Positions 34,870-43,274 of a stretch of 64,000 nt of DNA are shown piece by piece (position 1 is the stretch's first letter; each line of letters begins with the position of its first letter). The DNA is from an uncultured bacterium (GTDB lineage: Bacteria; Verrucomicrobiota; Verrucomicrobiia; CAIQCK01), in NCBI GenBank assembly GCA_903870275.1, contig CAIQCK010000016.1:1-64000 (forward strand), in the 5' to 3' direction. A program made the position numbers and the translations under genes. The notes under the pieces were generated by a model. That model searched no databases. It was not told the origin of the DNA and saw only the letters and a program-made list of their open reading frames with translations.

Positions 34870-35285
34870 ACGCTACTCCCACAATTCCGGCCGGAGGCGG
34901 CGGGCTTCGCCGAGAAAATCCATCATGGCGGAGGCGAGATGGGCGAACTCTGTCAGAGACACTGGAGGCGGCGCAGTCGGCCGGGCTTTGCCTGCCAGCG
35001 CCATTTCGTAAAGTGTTGACGCCAGCCGCAGAAACGATTGCGAGCCTGCTGGGTCGTCTCGCACGAGCGTTCGCACCGCGTCCAGGGACGCGCATCGGAT
35101 CAGCCGTTCGGCAAATTCCAACGCAAGGGCTGGTCTGGCTGTCGTTGCACTTGGCCTGGTTTGTGCGGCCTCGATTTCAATGGCCAGCAGACGGCCAATC
35201 GGCCGCCGAAGTGCTTCAGCGGGCGCAGTCATTGGACGCCGATTCTATCCGCGCCCTGCTCGCTGACAAGGATGAAAACCGATGA
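34866..35285 (+). CDS. Plus-strand early frame (MNATPTIP...), around a second opposite-strand cassette
   Basis: The 139-residue frame uses GGAGGAAAACCG-ATGAACGCTAC and again overlaps both neighbours by ATGA. It ends RALLADKDENR. As with the previous frame, the opposite strand (34873-35232) reads better. The last 25 residues (SAAEVLQRAQSLDADSIRAL) look helical and plausible in this direction. Confidence 0.4.
   Translation: MNATPTIPAGGGGLRRENPSWRRRDGRTLSETLEAAQSAGLCLPAPFRKVLTPAAETIASLLGRLARAFAPRPGTRIGSAVRQIPTQGLVWLSLHLAWFVRPRFQWPADGQSAAEVLQRAQSLDADSIRALLADKDENR
34873..35232 (-). CDS. Opposite-strand coding cassette 2 (119 residues)
   Basis: This frame begins MTAPAEALRRPIGRLLAIEI and contains LALEFAERLIRCASLDAVRT and RLASTLYEMALAGKARPTAP, with a typical globular composition. 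Its TAG stop is formed by the junction ATGAACGCTAC in reverse, exactly as for cassette 1. I recognise no family. It may be a silent or alternately oriented cassette. Confidence 0.5.
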   Translation of the reverse strand: MTAPAEALRRPIGRLLAIEIEAAQTRPSATTARPALALEFAERLIRCASLDAVRTLVRDDPAGSQSFLRLASTLYEMALAGKARPTAPPPVSLTEFAHLASAMMDFLGEARRLRPELWE

Positions 35286-35857
35286 ACGCTACCACGCAAC
35301 CAGAAGTCAGAAGCCCTCAGCCCGCCGCCAGTAACCGCCCGCCGATCCGAACCCTGCCTTTAACTTATTTCCCGAAAAACTTCGACGTGCGCGTCTTTGT
35401 GGCCGGGCTGTCGGAGACCTTCGCTCCGCTGCCGCCATCATCCAACTCCCCGCTGCCCGCTGCCGGAGGGGCGACTTCCAAGTCGCCCATTTCGGAATCC
35501 GGCGACTTGGAAGTCGCCGCTCCTTCAGCCTCCCGCACTACCCACTGCCCGCCGTCCACTGCCGATTCCGACCGCTATCGCGAGACGGCGGAGTATTGGG
35601 CGGCGGACCTGGCGCGCGAGGTAAGCAATCGCGTGGCGCAGCTCAGGGCCGTCTGCGGCGGCCATCGGATGCCGGCGGGGGCAATCAACCATCTCGACGC
35701 CGCGATTCATACGCTGCGCTCCGCCATCCAGCACGGAAACACGGCGGAAGCGGAAGTTCCACCGCCGGCGCCGGGCCTGCGACTCGAAAGAGGCAAGTGG
35801 GATTCAACAACGCCGCCGCCACCGCCGTCGCGAAGCTGCAAAGCTCGGAACGCTTAA
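35282..35857 (+). CDS. Early phage protein (MNATTQPE...) carrying heptamer and REP-like insertions
   Basis: The 191-residue protein starts at the third copy of AAAACCG-ATGAACGCTACC. A short N-terminal domain (TLPLTYFPKNFDVRVFVAGL) is followed by a low-complexity linker encoded by a REP-like palindrome (35467-35523) and a CCACTGCCC-type array. The folded C-terminal part, RYRETAEYWAADLAREVSNR then INHLDAAIHTLRSAI, is helical and shares YRETAEY with cassette 1. Function unknown. Confidence 0.6.
   Translation: MNATTQPEVRSPQPAASNRPPIRTLPLTYFPKNFDVRVFVAGLSETFAPLPPSSNSPLPAAGGATSKSPISESGDLEVAAPSASRTTHCPPSTADSDRYRETAEYWAADLAREVSNRVAQLRAVCGGHRMPAGAINHLDAAIHTLRSAIQHGNTAEAEVPPPAPGLRLERGKWDSTTPPPPPSRSCKARNA
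35467..35523. repeat. REP-like palindromic element, copy 1, inside a coding sequence
   Basis: GGGGCGACTTCCAAGTCGCC and GGCGACTTGGAAGTCGCCGC lie about 14 bp apart. Each half is itself palindromic and together they form an inverted repeat. It is read in frame as SKSP...SGDLEVAAPSA. The same pair recurs at 45149-45214, again in frame with SGDLEVAAPSA. Confidence 0.8.
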
Positions 35858-35896
35858 CCCCATCGTTAACCACCAACCAACAAGGAGCCGAAAAAG

Positions 35897-36757
35897 ATGA
35901 AACAAACACGAGACCCGGAGATGTTGAAAGTGCGTCCCTGCGTGGACGTGCTGCCGATGCTGGCCGACCACGATCCGCAGTTTTTGCAGTTGCTCGCCAG
36001 CGTCCGCGCTGAGGGCGTCCGAGATGAAATCACGATTGATCAGGAGGGCTTGGTCGTGGACGGTCGCCATCGCGTCAAGGCGGCCCGGCTTGAAAACCGG
36101 GACACCGTTCCGATCGTCCAGAAACATTTTGACAACGATCAGGAGGCATTAGCGTTTGCCGTCGCGCGCCTATTCGAGCGCCGGCACTACACCGATTCGG
36201 CGAGGGCTTACACCATCGCGAAGATGGAGGGGCCAACCCTTTTGAAGGCCGGAAAGGCCAAACGGCTCGCCAACCTGAAAATGGGCCAAATTCCCCAAGA
36301 ATCCCCGATGGCCGGAAATCCGACCATCGGGGATGAAAAGGGTAGGGTTCGCGAGCGCATGGCGAGGGTGCACGGCTTCAGCCGGGATCGTTGGAATCAG
36401 GCGGTTTTCCTGCTCGGTCTCTTTGAAGACCATCCGCAATTCGTCATCGAGTTTGAGCCGCAGATTTTATCCGGCGAGAAAAACCTCGGCTGGGTCATCT
36501 GCGCAATCCAGGGCCGCGTGACACCAGAGAACAACAAGGGTCGGTCGGACTCGCGCGTCTCGGTTCACGACAGTCTGATGGACATCGTTGAGGCCGCCAC
36601 GTTCCGATTCAAAAACTATTTTCCCAAACTGCGCAGCGCCAGCCAGCGGATGCAGATTGCGGAAAAGGTCGCCGATGAGTTTGTCGAGGTGTGGCCGGAA
36701 GAAGTCTGCAAATCAGTCGAGAAAAAGTTGAAGGAGCGAAAGGCGGCGCGGCAATGA
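35897..36757 (+). CDS. ParB/Srx-fold nuclease-domain protein
   Basis: The 286-residue protein has the ParB-type N-terminal fold: LLASVRAEGVRDEITIDQEG then LVVDGRHRVKAARLEN, where the GRHR loop binds nucleotide or phosphate. A middle helical part and a C-terminal KKLKERKAARQ tail follow. Mu-like phages often carry such genes near the transposase. It may bind DNA ends or regulate early transcription. It overlaps the next gene by ATGA. Confidence 0.8.
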   Translation: MKQTRDPEMLKVRPCVDVLPMLADHDPQFLQLLASVRAEGVRDEITIDQEGLVVDGRHRVKAARLENRDTVPIVQKHFDNDQEALAFAVARLFERRHYTDSARAYTIAKMEGPTLLKAGKAKRLANLKMGQIPQESPMAGNPTIGDEKGRVRERMARVHGFSRDRWNQAVFLLGLFEDHPQFVIEFEPQILSGEKNLGWVICAIQGRVTPENNKGRSDSRVSVHDSLMDIVEAATFRFKNYFPKLRSASQRMQIAEKVADEFVEVWPEEVCKSVEKKLKERKAARQ

Positions 36758-36957
36758 GCCAAATTCCAGATGACGGCGATCGCGCACTGCGCGTTCGGAG
36801 ATTTGAACTGAAGCCCACGGACATCATCGAAGTCCCGCGTCACGGCTGGCTGACCGTTCGTTGGATCAGGGTTTTCAGCCGCGGCGTGGACATCCGCTTT
36901 GTCGAGCGGACCGGAAAGCACAGCTACTCGCACGGTTTTGTTTGGAAGAAAATTTAA
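36754..36957 (+). CDS. Small early phage protein, unknown
   Basis: The 67-residue protein starts at 36754 overlapping the ParB-like stop (MSQIPDDGDRALRVRRFELK). It looks like a small beta barrel (DIIEVPRHGWLTVRWIRVFS). Position just before the transposase suggests an early regulator. No family is recognised. Confidence 0.55.
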   Translation: MSQIPDDGDRALRVRRFELKPTDIIEVPRHGWLTVRWIRVFSRGVDIRFVERTGKHSYSHGFVWKKI

Positions 36958-36981
36958 CGACGTGCCCACCGAACGGCACTG

Positions 36982-39252
36982 ATGAACGATAACCATTTAC
37001 AACTCGAAAGGCCGACCGCGACGACCACGCGACCACCGGTTGCCGGCGCGCTGAACGCTCCTATCGCGTGCCCAAGAGAGTTGTCAGTGCGCGCGGGGGT
37101 TTCTACCGATTTGACACCGGCAGAGCGCGCGCAACATACCGGGAACTCGCAGGGCGAAGCGACTGACCGGCCTCTGATTTCTTCGGCTGCTCCCACGGAC
37201 GATGCGCTGGATCGAGCGCACGAGCGCCAGACCAAGTTGAACCAATTTGCCGAGGCGTTGAAGCGGTTCCGCAACCCGAAACGCGCGGCACGCGAAGTCG
37301 GAGTGCCGCTGCTGTCGTTGCGGCGTTGGGAGGAACGATTCGCGAAGGAAGGCTTCACTGGCCTCGTGGACCGCTGCCGGAACTCCGGCCGCGAGAGTGT
37401 CGCGGAGAAACTGCGGCGGCTCTGCGGCGCGACCGCGTGGGAGCTTTGTCTCCAGGTGGTGCGCGCGCTGGCGCTCGATCTTGACGGCAGCGCGGGCGCG
37501 GCGTGGCGGAAGTTCGCGCGCTGCGGCGGCAAGATCGAGCAGCCGTTTGGCGGCTCCAAGATCGTTGTCAAAGTCACGCATCTGGACGCGCCGCAGGCGG
37601 TGAAGGATTACTTCACCAAGGTTGGCGAGGGGCGGCGCTCGAAACACTCGATTTCCAAGTCCCTCCTGAAACTCGTGAAACCATCCCCGATTCTCAACAA
37701 CGCCCACCGCGGCCGGCGCACGCTGTCGCTCAAAGGCGCCTACACGCCGCGGAAGCTCGACATCCTTCCAGGCGATATTTTTTCATCCGACGACACGACG
37801 CCGATCTGGGCGTGGTGGGTGCCGTGGCCGAAGTCGGAGGAATACCCGTTCGGATGCAAAGTGCTTCAAGGCCAGTTTCTGCCGGTGATTGACGTGGCCA
37901 GCCAGAACCCGCTGGCCTTCGCGCTGATCGCGCGCGAGAAATCGAGCTATCGCGCCGCGGACATCTGGGCGCTGTTCGGCTACGTCTTCGACAAGTTCGG
38001 CCTGCCGCGGCTCGGCGTGCAGTTCGAGCGCGGCTCGTGGGAGGCGACGCTGATCGCGGGCGCGAAGGTGATTTACCAAAACGGCGAGGTCAGCCAGACG
38101 CGCCGCGTCGGCGGACTGCGGATGCTGCCGACGAACATCACACCGTGGCATCTCGCGAAGCAGCCGGAGATGGAGGGATTCTCGAAGACGCTCCAGACCT
38201 GGACAAGCTACCTGCCGAAAAGCAAGAGCATCGAGGCGTTTCTCCACCGCAGCCAGAAACTGGAGGGAACGCTTTACGGATGCCTGGGTCGCGACCAGAT
38301 GCGCCGGCCGTTTGAGCGGGCGAAGAAGATCTTCGAGGCGTGCAAGCGCAACGCCGAGGATGCGCGGCTGCATTTCTTCCGCGGCGACGAACTCGCGTCG
38401 AGACTCAGGGACCAGTTCGAGTTTTACGCGGGCGAGCGGATCGAGGGCGAAGTGTTTTGGGGTAAGCCGGGCGAGTTGTGGAACAACGGGCTGGCCGAGC
38501 ACGGCGAGCTGCTGCGGATGCCGGAGGCCCAGCGGTATTTGTTCCGGCGCGACTGGAGCGTCTGCACGATCTCGCGCGGCTGGGTGAAGCCGTCGCGCAC
38601 CGACGAGACGACCGGCCGCAAGGTCAGCTACTTCTACCAGAATCCAAATTTGTTTGCCGAGCGCGACGGGCAGGAAGTGATCGTCTATTTCGACCGGGAA
38701 GATTTCGAGTCGCCCGCGCAGATTCACAGCCTCGACGGCCGGCATCTCGGCAGCGCGGATTATTTCCAGCGCAAGGGCATGTTCCTCGACGGCGAGATGG
38801 ACGGGCACGAGCTGCGGCGGCTCTACAACGGCGCGGTGATGACGATCTACGCGCAGATCGCGCCGCATTGCCCCAGCCGCCAGTTGCCGCCGGAGATCGC
38901 CGCCAGGCGCGCGGCGGCGTCAATCTCAAATCCCGAATCTCAAATTTCAAATCCCTTCGAAGCGCGCTGGCAGGACGGCCGCGGCGGCGCGGCGCGAATC
39001 GAATTTCAGCGTGACGCGGGTTCTTCATGCGCGCCGGAGATACTCGGCTCCGGCGGAAGCTCCTTGCCCGCGTCACGCCCACTTTCAACGCGGGGAGCGG
39101 CGCCGGCTGGTTCCACGGACGATTCTCGGCGTCCACAGGCACCGGCTTCCTTGGCCGTTCCCCGCGCCACTTTCGACCGCAATGCCGCGGCCGAACACAT
39201 CGCCCGCCGCGAGGCCGAAGCCCGCGAGCGCGGCGAGTTGCTGGAAACGTAG
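36982..39252 (+). CDS. MuA-like DDE transposase
   Basis: The 756-residue protein follows MuA order. A helix-turn-helix part lies at about 80-130 (LNQFAEALKRFRNPKRAARE then LLSLRRWEERF). The catalytic core starts near 260: GDIFSSDDTTP at about 265-275 fits the first Asp. The second motif reads VQFERGSWEA near 347-354, where Glu replaces the usual Asp. PEMEGFSKTLQ near 394 fits the final Glu. A nonspecific DNA-binding beta region follows, and the last 120 residues are a low-complexity tail partly coded by repeats (38921-38955). It drives integration and replicative transposition. Confidence 0.85.
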   Translation: MNDNHLQLERPTATTTRPPVAGALNAPIACPRELSVRAGVSTDLTPAERAQHTGNSQGEATDRPLISSAAPTDDALDRAHERQTKLNQFAEALKRFRNPKRAAREVGVPLLSLRRWEERFAKEGFTGLVDRCRNSGRESVAEKLRRLCGATAWELCLQVVRALALDLDGSAGAAWRKFARCGGKIEQPFGGSKIVVKVTHLDAPQAVKDYFTKVGEGRRSKHSISKSLLKLVKPSPILNNAHRGRRTLSLKGAYTPRKLDILPGDIFSSDDTTPIWAWWVPWPKSEEYPFGCKVLQGQFLPVIDVASQNPLAFALIAREKSSYRAADIWALFGYVFDKFGLPRLGVQFERGSWEATLIAGAKVIYQNGEVSQTRRVGGLRMLPTNITPWHLAKQPEMEGFSKTLQTWTSYLPKSKSIEAFLHRSQKLEGTLYGCLGRDQMRRPFERAKKIFEACKRNAEDARLHFFRGDELASRLRDQFEFYAGERIEGEVFWGKPGELWNNGLAEHGELLRMPEAQRYLFRRDWSVCTISRGWVKPSRTDETTGRKVSYFYQNPNLFAERDGQEVIVYFDREDFESPAQIHSLDGRHLGSADYFQRKGMFLDGEMDGHELRRLYNGAVMTIYAQIAPHCPSRQLPPEIAARRAAASISNPESQISNPFEARWQDGRGGAARIEFQRDAGSSCAPEILGSGGSSLPASRPLSTRGAAPAGSTDDSRRPQAPASLAVPRATFDRNAAAEHIARREAEARERGELLET

Positions 39253-39285
39253 AAACAGAAGTCAACCGCACCAAAGGCTACCACG

Positions 39286-40287
39286 ATGAATACCGAACCC
39301 GAAACCACGGCGGCGGAGGCGCAGCGCAAGGAACTGGTTTCCTTGGCGCAGACCATCCGCGACTACCAGAAGAAACGCGAGTGGAGCGATACGCAACTCG
39401 CCAAGAAATACGGCGGCGTCGGCTCCACGAAAACCTTCATCCGCATCCTCAACGGCGACCTGAAGGAACTCGACCTTGAACGCTGGCTGCTCGAATACCG
39501 CACGGTCGTGAACCTCATTGCCGCCGAGGCTGGCGCGCACTCGCAGGATGAGGAAATCTTCGACGACCTCTCAACGTGCACCCGGTTGCGGCTGGCGTTC
39601 CTGGATGTGATGAACGTCCACGGCAACAACCGGCTGATTATTTGCGAAGGCGCCAGCGGCAGCGGCAAAAGCAAGGCCGGGGAAAAACTGGCGGCCAAGT
39701 ATGGCCGTCGCGTTCTACACGGCGAGGCCGATGGCACCTGGCGGAGCGAGAACACGATGCTCGGCGGCCTGCTGCGATTGGTCGGCATGAAAGCATTCCC
39801 ATCGGGCACCAATGCGCGCAAGGAGATGCTCATCGCCGAACTGAACGCCCGGCGCGTGTGCATCGGCACCGATGAAGCCCATCATCTCGGCCCGGCGTCG
39901 CTGAACATGTTCAAAACGCTCATCAACCAAACGCCCGGCGAGTTCATCTTCTATGGCCTCGGCACGCTGATGCGGCGGCTCGAAACAACCGCCTACTACG
40001 AGTGTCTCCAATTGGTCCGCAACCGGCTCGCCGCGCGCATTAACTTCGACGCGCTCAGCGTGAACGACGTGGAGATGCTCGTCAACCGCCGTCTCGGCTG
40101 GAAGAACGGCAAGGGAGCGCTGGCTGCCAAGATTCTGGTGTTGGATGGCAAAGGTCCGGCGCAACGGCTCGGCCATCTGGCGTTCGTGGACGCCGTTTGC
40201 CGCGAGGCGCGCAAGCAAGCGTCCGGCGAGGAAGTCACAGCGGAACAATTCGAGCAAGCCGTCACCAAAGTGGAGAAAGCGCGATGA
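39286..40287 (+). CDS. MuB-like AAA+ ATPase (transposition target protein)
   Basis: The 333-residue protein has an N-terminal helix-turn-helix part (WSDTQLAKKYGGVGSTKTF), then an ATPase core with Walker A GASGSGKSK near 121 and a Walker B-like VCIGTDEAHH near 190. Sensor-type GLGTLMRRLE follows, and the C-terminal part is helical. MuB-type proteins coat target DNA, activate the MuA transpososome and give target immunity. Its stop overlaps the next gene by ATGA. Confidence 0.87.
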   Translation: MNTEPETTAAEAQRKELVSLAQTIRDYQKKREWSDTQLAKKYGGVGSTKTFIRILNGDLKELDLERWLLEYRTVVNLIAAEAGAHSQDEEIFDDLSTCTRLRLAFLDVMNVHGNNRLIICEGASGSGKSKAGEKLAAKYGRRVLHGEADGTWRSENTMLGGLLRLVGMKAFPSGTNARKEMLIAELNARRVCIGTDEAHHLGPASLNMFKTLINQTPGEFIFYGLGTLMRRLETTAYYECLQLVRNRLAARINFDALSVNDVEMLVNRRLGWKNGKGALAAKILVLDGKGPAQRLGHLAFVDAVCREARKQASGEEVTAEQFEQAVTKVEKAR

Positions 40288-40643
40288 ACACCGCCATTCA
40301 ATCACTTCTCCCCGGCGCCGGCTGCGTTGCCGCCGGATTCGTATTCGCCTGGCTGGCGATGCGGTTGTGGAGCCTGCTGCATCCAACCAAGCCGGCAACT
40401 CGGCAGTTTCCTAATGACAAGACCACAGCCGCCGCCGCGCAGATGGTTGCGGCGGCTCACAACATCCAGGACCGAATCCATGAAGCCGAAGTAAATAGCG
40501 CAGAGATCAGCGAAGAGGAACTGACTCAACTCGCACGCGGGATGGAACACCTCAGCCGCGCGTCTAAAGCACTGGCTTTGCATGGCCTGCGAACGCACTC
40601 CGGCCAACATGCCGTCTCAACCCAACACTCCGTTACTCCATAA
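40284..40643 (+). CDS. Small membrane-anchored early protein
   Basis: From ATG 40284 the 119-residue protein has one N-terminal transmembrane helix (GAGCVAAGFVFAWLAMRLWS) and a helical cytoplasmic part with EISEEELTQLARGMEHLS. The last 15 residues (HAVSTQHSVTP) and the following gap come from an ACTCC-type repeat array. Function unknown; it is translated coupled to MuB. Confidence 0.55.
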   Translation: MNTAIQSLLPGAGCVAAGFVFAWLAMRLWSLLHPTKPATRQFPNDKTTAAAAQMVAAAHNIQDRIHEAEVNSAEISEEELTQLARGMEHLSRASKALALHGLRTHSGQHAVSTQHSVTP

Positions 40644-40675
40644 CTCCAAAACTCCAACTGAGAGGAAAGCTACCT

Positions 40676-41269
40676 ATGGCAAAGAAACAGACCGAAACGA
40701 AATCCACCACAGTCCCCGTCCCGACGATCACGTCTCGCGATGAGATGGTCAACGGCGTCGGTCAGATGCGCGAGTGGACCATCCGCAAGAACCAACTCGA
40801 AGCCAACCGCGCCAAGGCCGTTAAAGACGCCGAGGAAAAATTCGCCGCCGGCATTGATGAGGCCGTCCAACAGATCAATGCCTGGCACGAAGGCGTGAAG
40901 GCATGGAGTGTGGATAACCGCAAAGAGTTCGACGGGCACGAGTTCATCGAGACCGTCCACGGCAAAGTCAAACTCTACCTCGGCGCCTGGGGCACGAAGT
41001 TGATGCCGAAGTTCACCTGGGAGAAGGTGGTCAAGATCGTCAAGTCATTCGGCCTCGACAACGTCCTGCTGCGGACGCCCGATCCTGAGCCGGACAAAGA
41101 GGCGATGCTCGCCTACCGCAACGAGCCGATCCCGAATCCGAAGAACCCGAAAGCGCCGCTGATGCTGGAGCAGCTCGGCGTCACCTGCGAGCGCGGCGAG
41201 TTCTTCGAGGTGGAGCTGAAGATCGAAACCGTCGAAGCCCCAACCGAAGCGGCCAAGGAGGCGGCGTGA
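40676..41269 (+). CDS. Gam-like host-nuclease inhibitor
   Basis: The 197-residue protein has an AGGAAA ribosome site and the long helical layout of Mu Gam (REWTIRKNQLEANRAKAVKD, AEEKFAAGIDEAVQQINAWH), a central strand part (GHEFIETVHGKVKLYLG) and a basic WEKVVKIVKSFGLDN region. Gam binds double-stranded DNA ends and blocks RecBCD-type nucleases during transposition. Position after A and B matches Mu. Its stop overlaps the next gene. Confidence 0.82.
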   Translation: MAKKQTETKSTTVPVPTITSRDEMVNGVGQMREWTIRKNQLEANRAKAVKDAEEKFAAGIDEAVQQINAWHEGVKAWSVDNRKEFDGHEFIETVHGKVKLYLGAWGTKLMPKFTWEKVVKIVKSFGLDNVLLRTPDPEPDKEAMLAYRNEPIPNPKNPKAPLMLEQLGVTCERGEFFEVELKIETVEAPTEAAKEAA

Positions 41270-41502
41270 AACGGATATTTCATTTGTGGGAGGTTGAAGC
41301 CGAGGTAAACGGCGAACAGCTTTGCGGCGGCTATTTGATCATCGCTGGATCGGCGGAAGTCGCGGCAAAACGAGTCCGCGCTTTGATCCGAAAACAGAAG
41401 CACTCCGGCCGCGTCGGGTTCACCAAAATCAAGATCCGTGGAACGATGGATTACATCCCCGCGATCTCGAAACCCTACTGGCAAATTAAGGAGGTGGCGT
41501 GA
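41266..41502 (+). CDS. Small early phage protein, unknown
   Basis: The 78-residue protein starts MKRIFHLWEVEAEVNGEQLC and contains GYLIIAGSAEVAAKRVRALI. It is locked into the operon by ATGA and GTGA overlaps on both sides. The pattern of strands and a helix suggests a small ferredoxin-like fold. No family is recognised. Confidence 0.6.
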   Translation: MKRIFHLWEVEAEVNGEQLCGGYLIIAGSAEVAAKRVRALIRKQKHSGRVGFTKIKIRGTMDYIPAISKPYWQIKEVA

Positions 41503-41867
41503 TCTCGCGGCGAACATTCTTCACCGGGGCGGTTGGCGCGGTGGGATTGACGGCGGCAGCGCTGCGTTGTCTTCGCGGATTCGACCCGGCGATTCCCGGC
41601 AGCGATGGCACTATCGTCACGGCTGCTGTTTGGAACAAAGGCAAAGCCATCATCGTTGGCCAGCCGGTTATCTGCGGCGTCGTGTCCCGCAAACCAATCT
41701 CCAACATTCCCGCTGGCGCTCGCGTCCGGCTGCGGATGCGCGCAAAGGATTGTGTTCGCGCCTTTGTTCGCACCGCCCACGGCACTGAGGAATGGATTGT
41801 CTTGGACAAGGGCAATCATTGGGAACTCGGGTGGAAGGTTGGCGGCAACGGAAAGGAGGCGGCATGA
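41499..41867 (+). CDS. Small exported protein with Tat-like signal, unknown
   Basis: A GTG at 41499 overlaps the previous stop. The N-terminus ISRRTFFTGAVGAVGLTAAA has the twin-arginine pattern (SRRTFF) and a hydrophobic stretch. About 95 residues of a beta-rich domain follow (IVTAAVWNKGKAIIVGQPVI). An exported early phage protein is unusual; it may change the lysogen surface or block superinfection. That role is inference. Confidence 0.6.
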   Translation: MISRRTFFTGAVGAVGLTAAALRCLRGFDPAIPGSDGTIVTAAVWNKGKAIIVGQPVICGVVSRKPISNIPAGARVRLRMRAKDCVRAFVRTAHGTEEWIVLDKGNHWELGWKVGGNGKEAA

Positions 41868-42070
41868 AACTCGACGATGTTCAGCGGTTTCGTATTCGCC
41901 TTGCCTACGACCACGCCGCTGCGGTTATGCGACAGGTGAAGTTGCAGACGCTGGACCGCAACGGATGCCGCAATCTCAAATACTTTGAGGATGCTGTCCT
42001 GCGTCTCGAATGCGTTCTGATGTCTGCGGAGCAGGCGAAAGCTGAATCTGATGCAAAGGAGGCGGCATGA
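41864..42070 (+). CDS. Small helical phage protein, unknown
   Basis: The 68-residue protein starts at ATG 41864 (MKLDDVQRFRIRLAYDHAAA) and is almost wholly helical. It overlaps both neighbours by 4 bp. It ends AKEAA, like the two preceding larger gene products, because each stop is built over a repeated GGAGGCGGC ribosome site. Confidence 0.55.
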   Translation: MKLDDVQRFRIRLAYDHAAAVMRQVKLQTLDRNGCRNLKYFEDAVLRLECVLMSAEQAKAESDAKEAA

Positions 42071-42615
42071 AGAGAAGCCAGAAGCCAGAAGCCAGAAGCC
42101 GACAAACCGACAGCGCCGAGAAATACCGCATCGGCAAGCGCACCGGCCAGGGCCGTTGGCAAATCAAGCAAGGGCGTGGATCGTGGCGCGTTGTTCACCA
42201 ATGCATCACGTTGGCAGAAGCGGCCAAGTGGTTGACAGATCGCGGCGTTGATATTCGCCTGGTGCCAGTAATCCAGGATTTTCCGTGGAAGATGCTCGGC
42301 AAATACGTCGCGGAACAATCCACCGAAGCCAAAACCGGTGGCGCGAGAACTCAGGCCGAGATAGATGCCGAGATTGCCGTGCTCCAGGATTACAAGCTCC
42401 GCGTCGCGCCGGGAACATTCACCGACAACCGCGCCTGCATCGAAGCTCAAATCCAAGTGCTCCGAGAGGGCTTGGACAACGATGCAATCTATGACCGATG
42501 GCCGGATGAGGAGCGCGACTGCGAGACACGGATGAACGCGAGCGACGCGATGGACTGGATGAACGGGGACAAGAACGAGGCTCCGTCGGGCGGATGGAAG
42601 GAGTTGTTGCAGTGA
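42067..42615 (+). CDS. Early phage protein with heptamer-encoded N-terminus, unknown
   Basis: The 182-residue protein opens KRSQKPEARSRQTD, encoded by an AGAAGCC heptamer array (42073-42100). Then come a small strand-rich part (RWQIKQGRGSWRVVHQCITL), a helix (EAAKWLTDRG) and a C-terminal acidic stretch. No family is recognised. The repeat lies immediately after the start codon, which suggests insertion that was tolerated. Confidence 0.55.
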   Translation: MKRSQKPEARSRQTDSAEKYRIGKRTGQGRWQIKQGRGSWRVVHQCITLAEAAKWLTDRGVDIRLVPVIQDFPWKMLGKYVAEQSTEAKTGGARTQAEIDAEIAVLQDYKLRVAPGTFTDNRACIEAQIQVLREGLDNDAIYDRWPDEERDCETRMNASDAMDWMNGDKNEAPSGGWKELLQ

Positions 42616-43271
42616 TCATCCCCGCCACCATGTTTGCCAGCAGCGCGCCGCCGCCCGCGCCCGCGCGTCCGCGCCGGCCGTTCACGCCGCCGTCGCAGAA
42701 CGGGCCGCTCGACAACGCCGACAAGGCCGCGCTGTGCATCAAGGCGCGCGAGGCGTTCGAGCACGTCCACGGCCGGCAGCCGACGAGTCAGGCGGAGTTG
42801 GACGCCTGGCGGCACGAGGAGCAATATCGCGCCACCGGTCACACGTCGCTGCTGTCGGCAACGAAGAAGGACTTTTGCGTGATCATGGCGCACTGGTTGG
42901 ACCTGCTCGGCCAGCCGGCGGAGGCGCTCAACTGGATGCTGCGCGCGTTGACCGAAGCGCACCGGTTGGCGATGTGGAAACTCAAACGCGTCTGCGCCGA
43001 GAAAAACTTCCGCATGGAATACGTCTCCACCGTCGCGCGGCGCATCTGGAAAGTGGGAATCGAAGACCTCACGCCCAAGCAGCTTTGGGGACTGAAGTTC
43101 GAGATGGAGAAACGGCCGGCCATGCCGCCCGTCGCCGAGCAGATGGCGAAGTATCAGGCGGCAATGAGGGCGGGCGGCAGGGAAGTGGGCAGTGGACAGT
43201 GGACAGTGGATAGTCAGCCGGAAACTCACTGCGGAAACACCGAGGACGCAGAGGCCAAAAATCCGTTTTGA
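42612..43271 (+). CDS. Early/middle phage protein, unknown
   Basis: The GTG at 42612 overlaps the previous stop (an ATG at 42594 is the alternative); the product is 219 residues. After a Pro-rich N-terminus the core is helical (ADKAALCIKAREAFEHVHGR, ATKKDFCVIMAHWLDLLG, NWMLRALTEAHRLAMWKLKR). The C-terminus GSGQWTVDSQ comes from a heptamer array (43184-43217). Size and place would suit a GemA-type regulator but I see no clear match. Confidence 0.5.
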   Translation: MIIPATMFASSAPPPAPARPRRPFTPPSQNGPLDNADKAALCIKAREAFEHVHGRQPTSQAELDAWRHEEQYRATGHTSLLSATKKDFCVIMAHWLDLLGQPAEALNWMLRALTEAHRLAMWKLKRVCAEKNFRMEYVSTVARRIWKVGIEDLTPKQLWGLKFEMEKRPAMPPVAEQMAKYQAAMRAGGREVGSGQWTVDSQPETHCGNTEDAEAKNPF

Positions 43272-43274
43272 ATC

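Noticed and set aside
33956..35857. Diversity-generating retroelement as explanation for the repeated junctions
   Set aside because: There is no reverse transcriptase, no template/variable repeat pair and no adenine-biased variation; the shared part is a start junction, not a C-terminal variable region.
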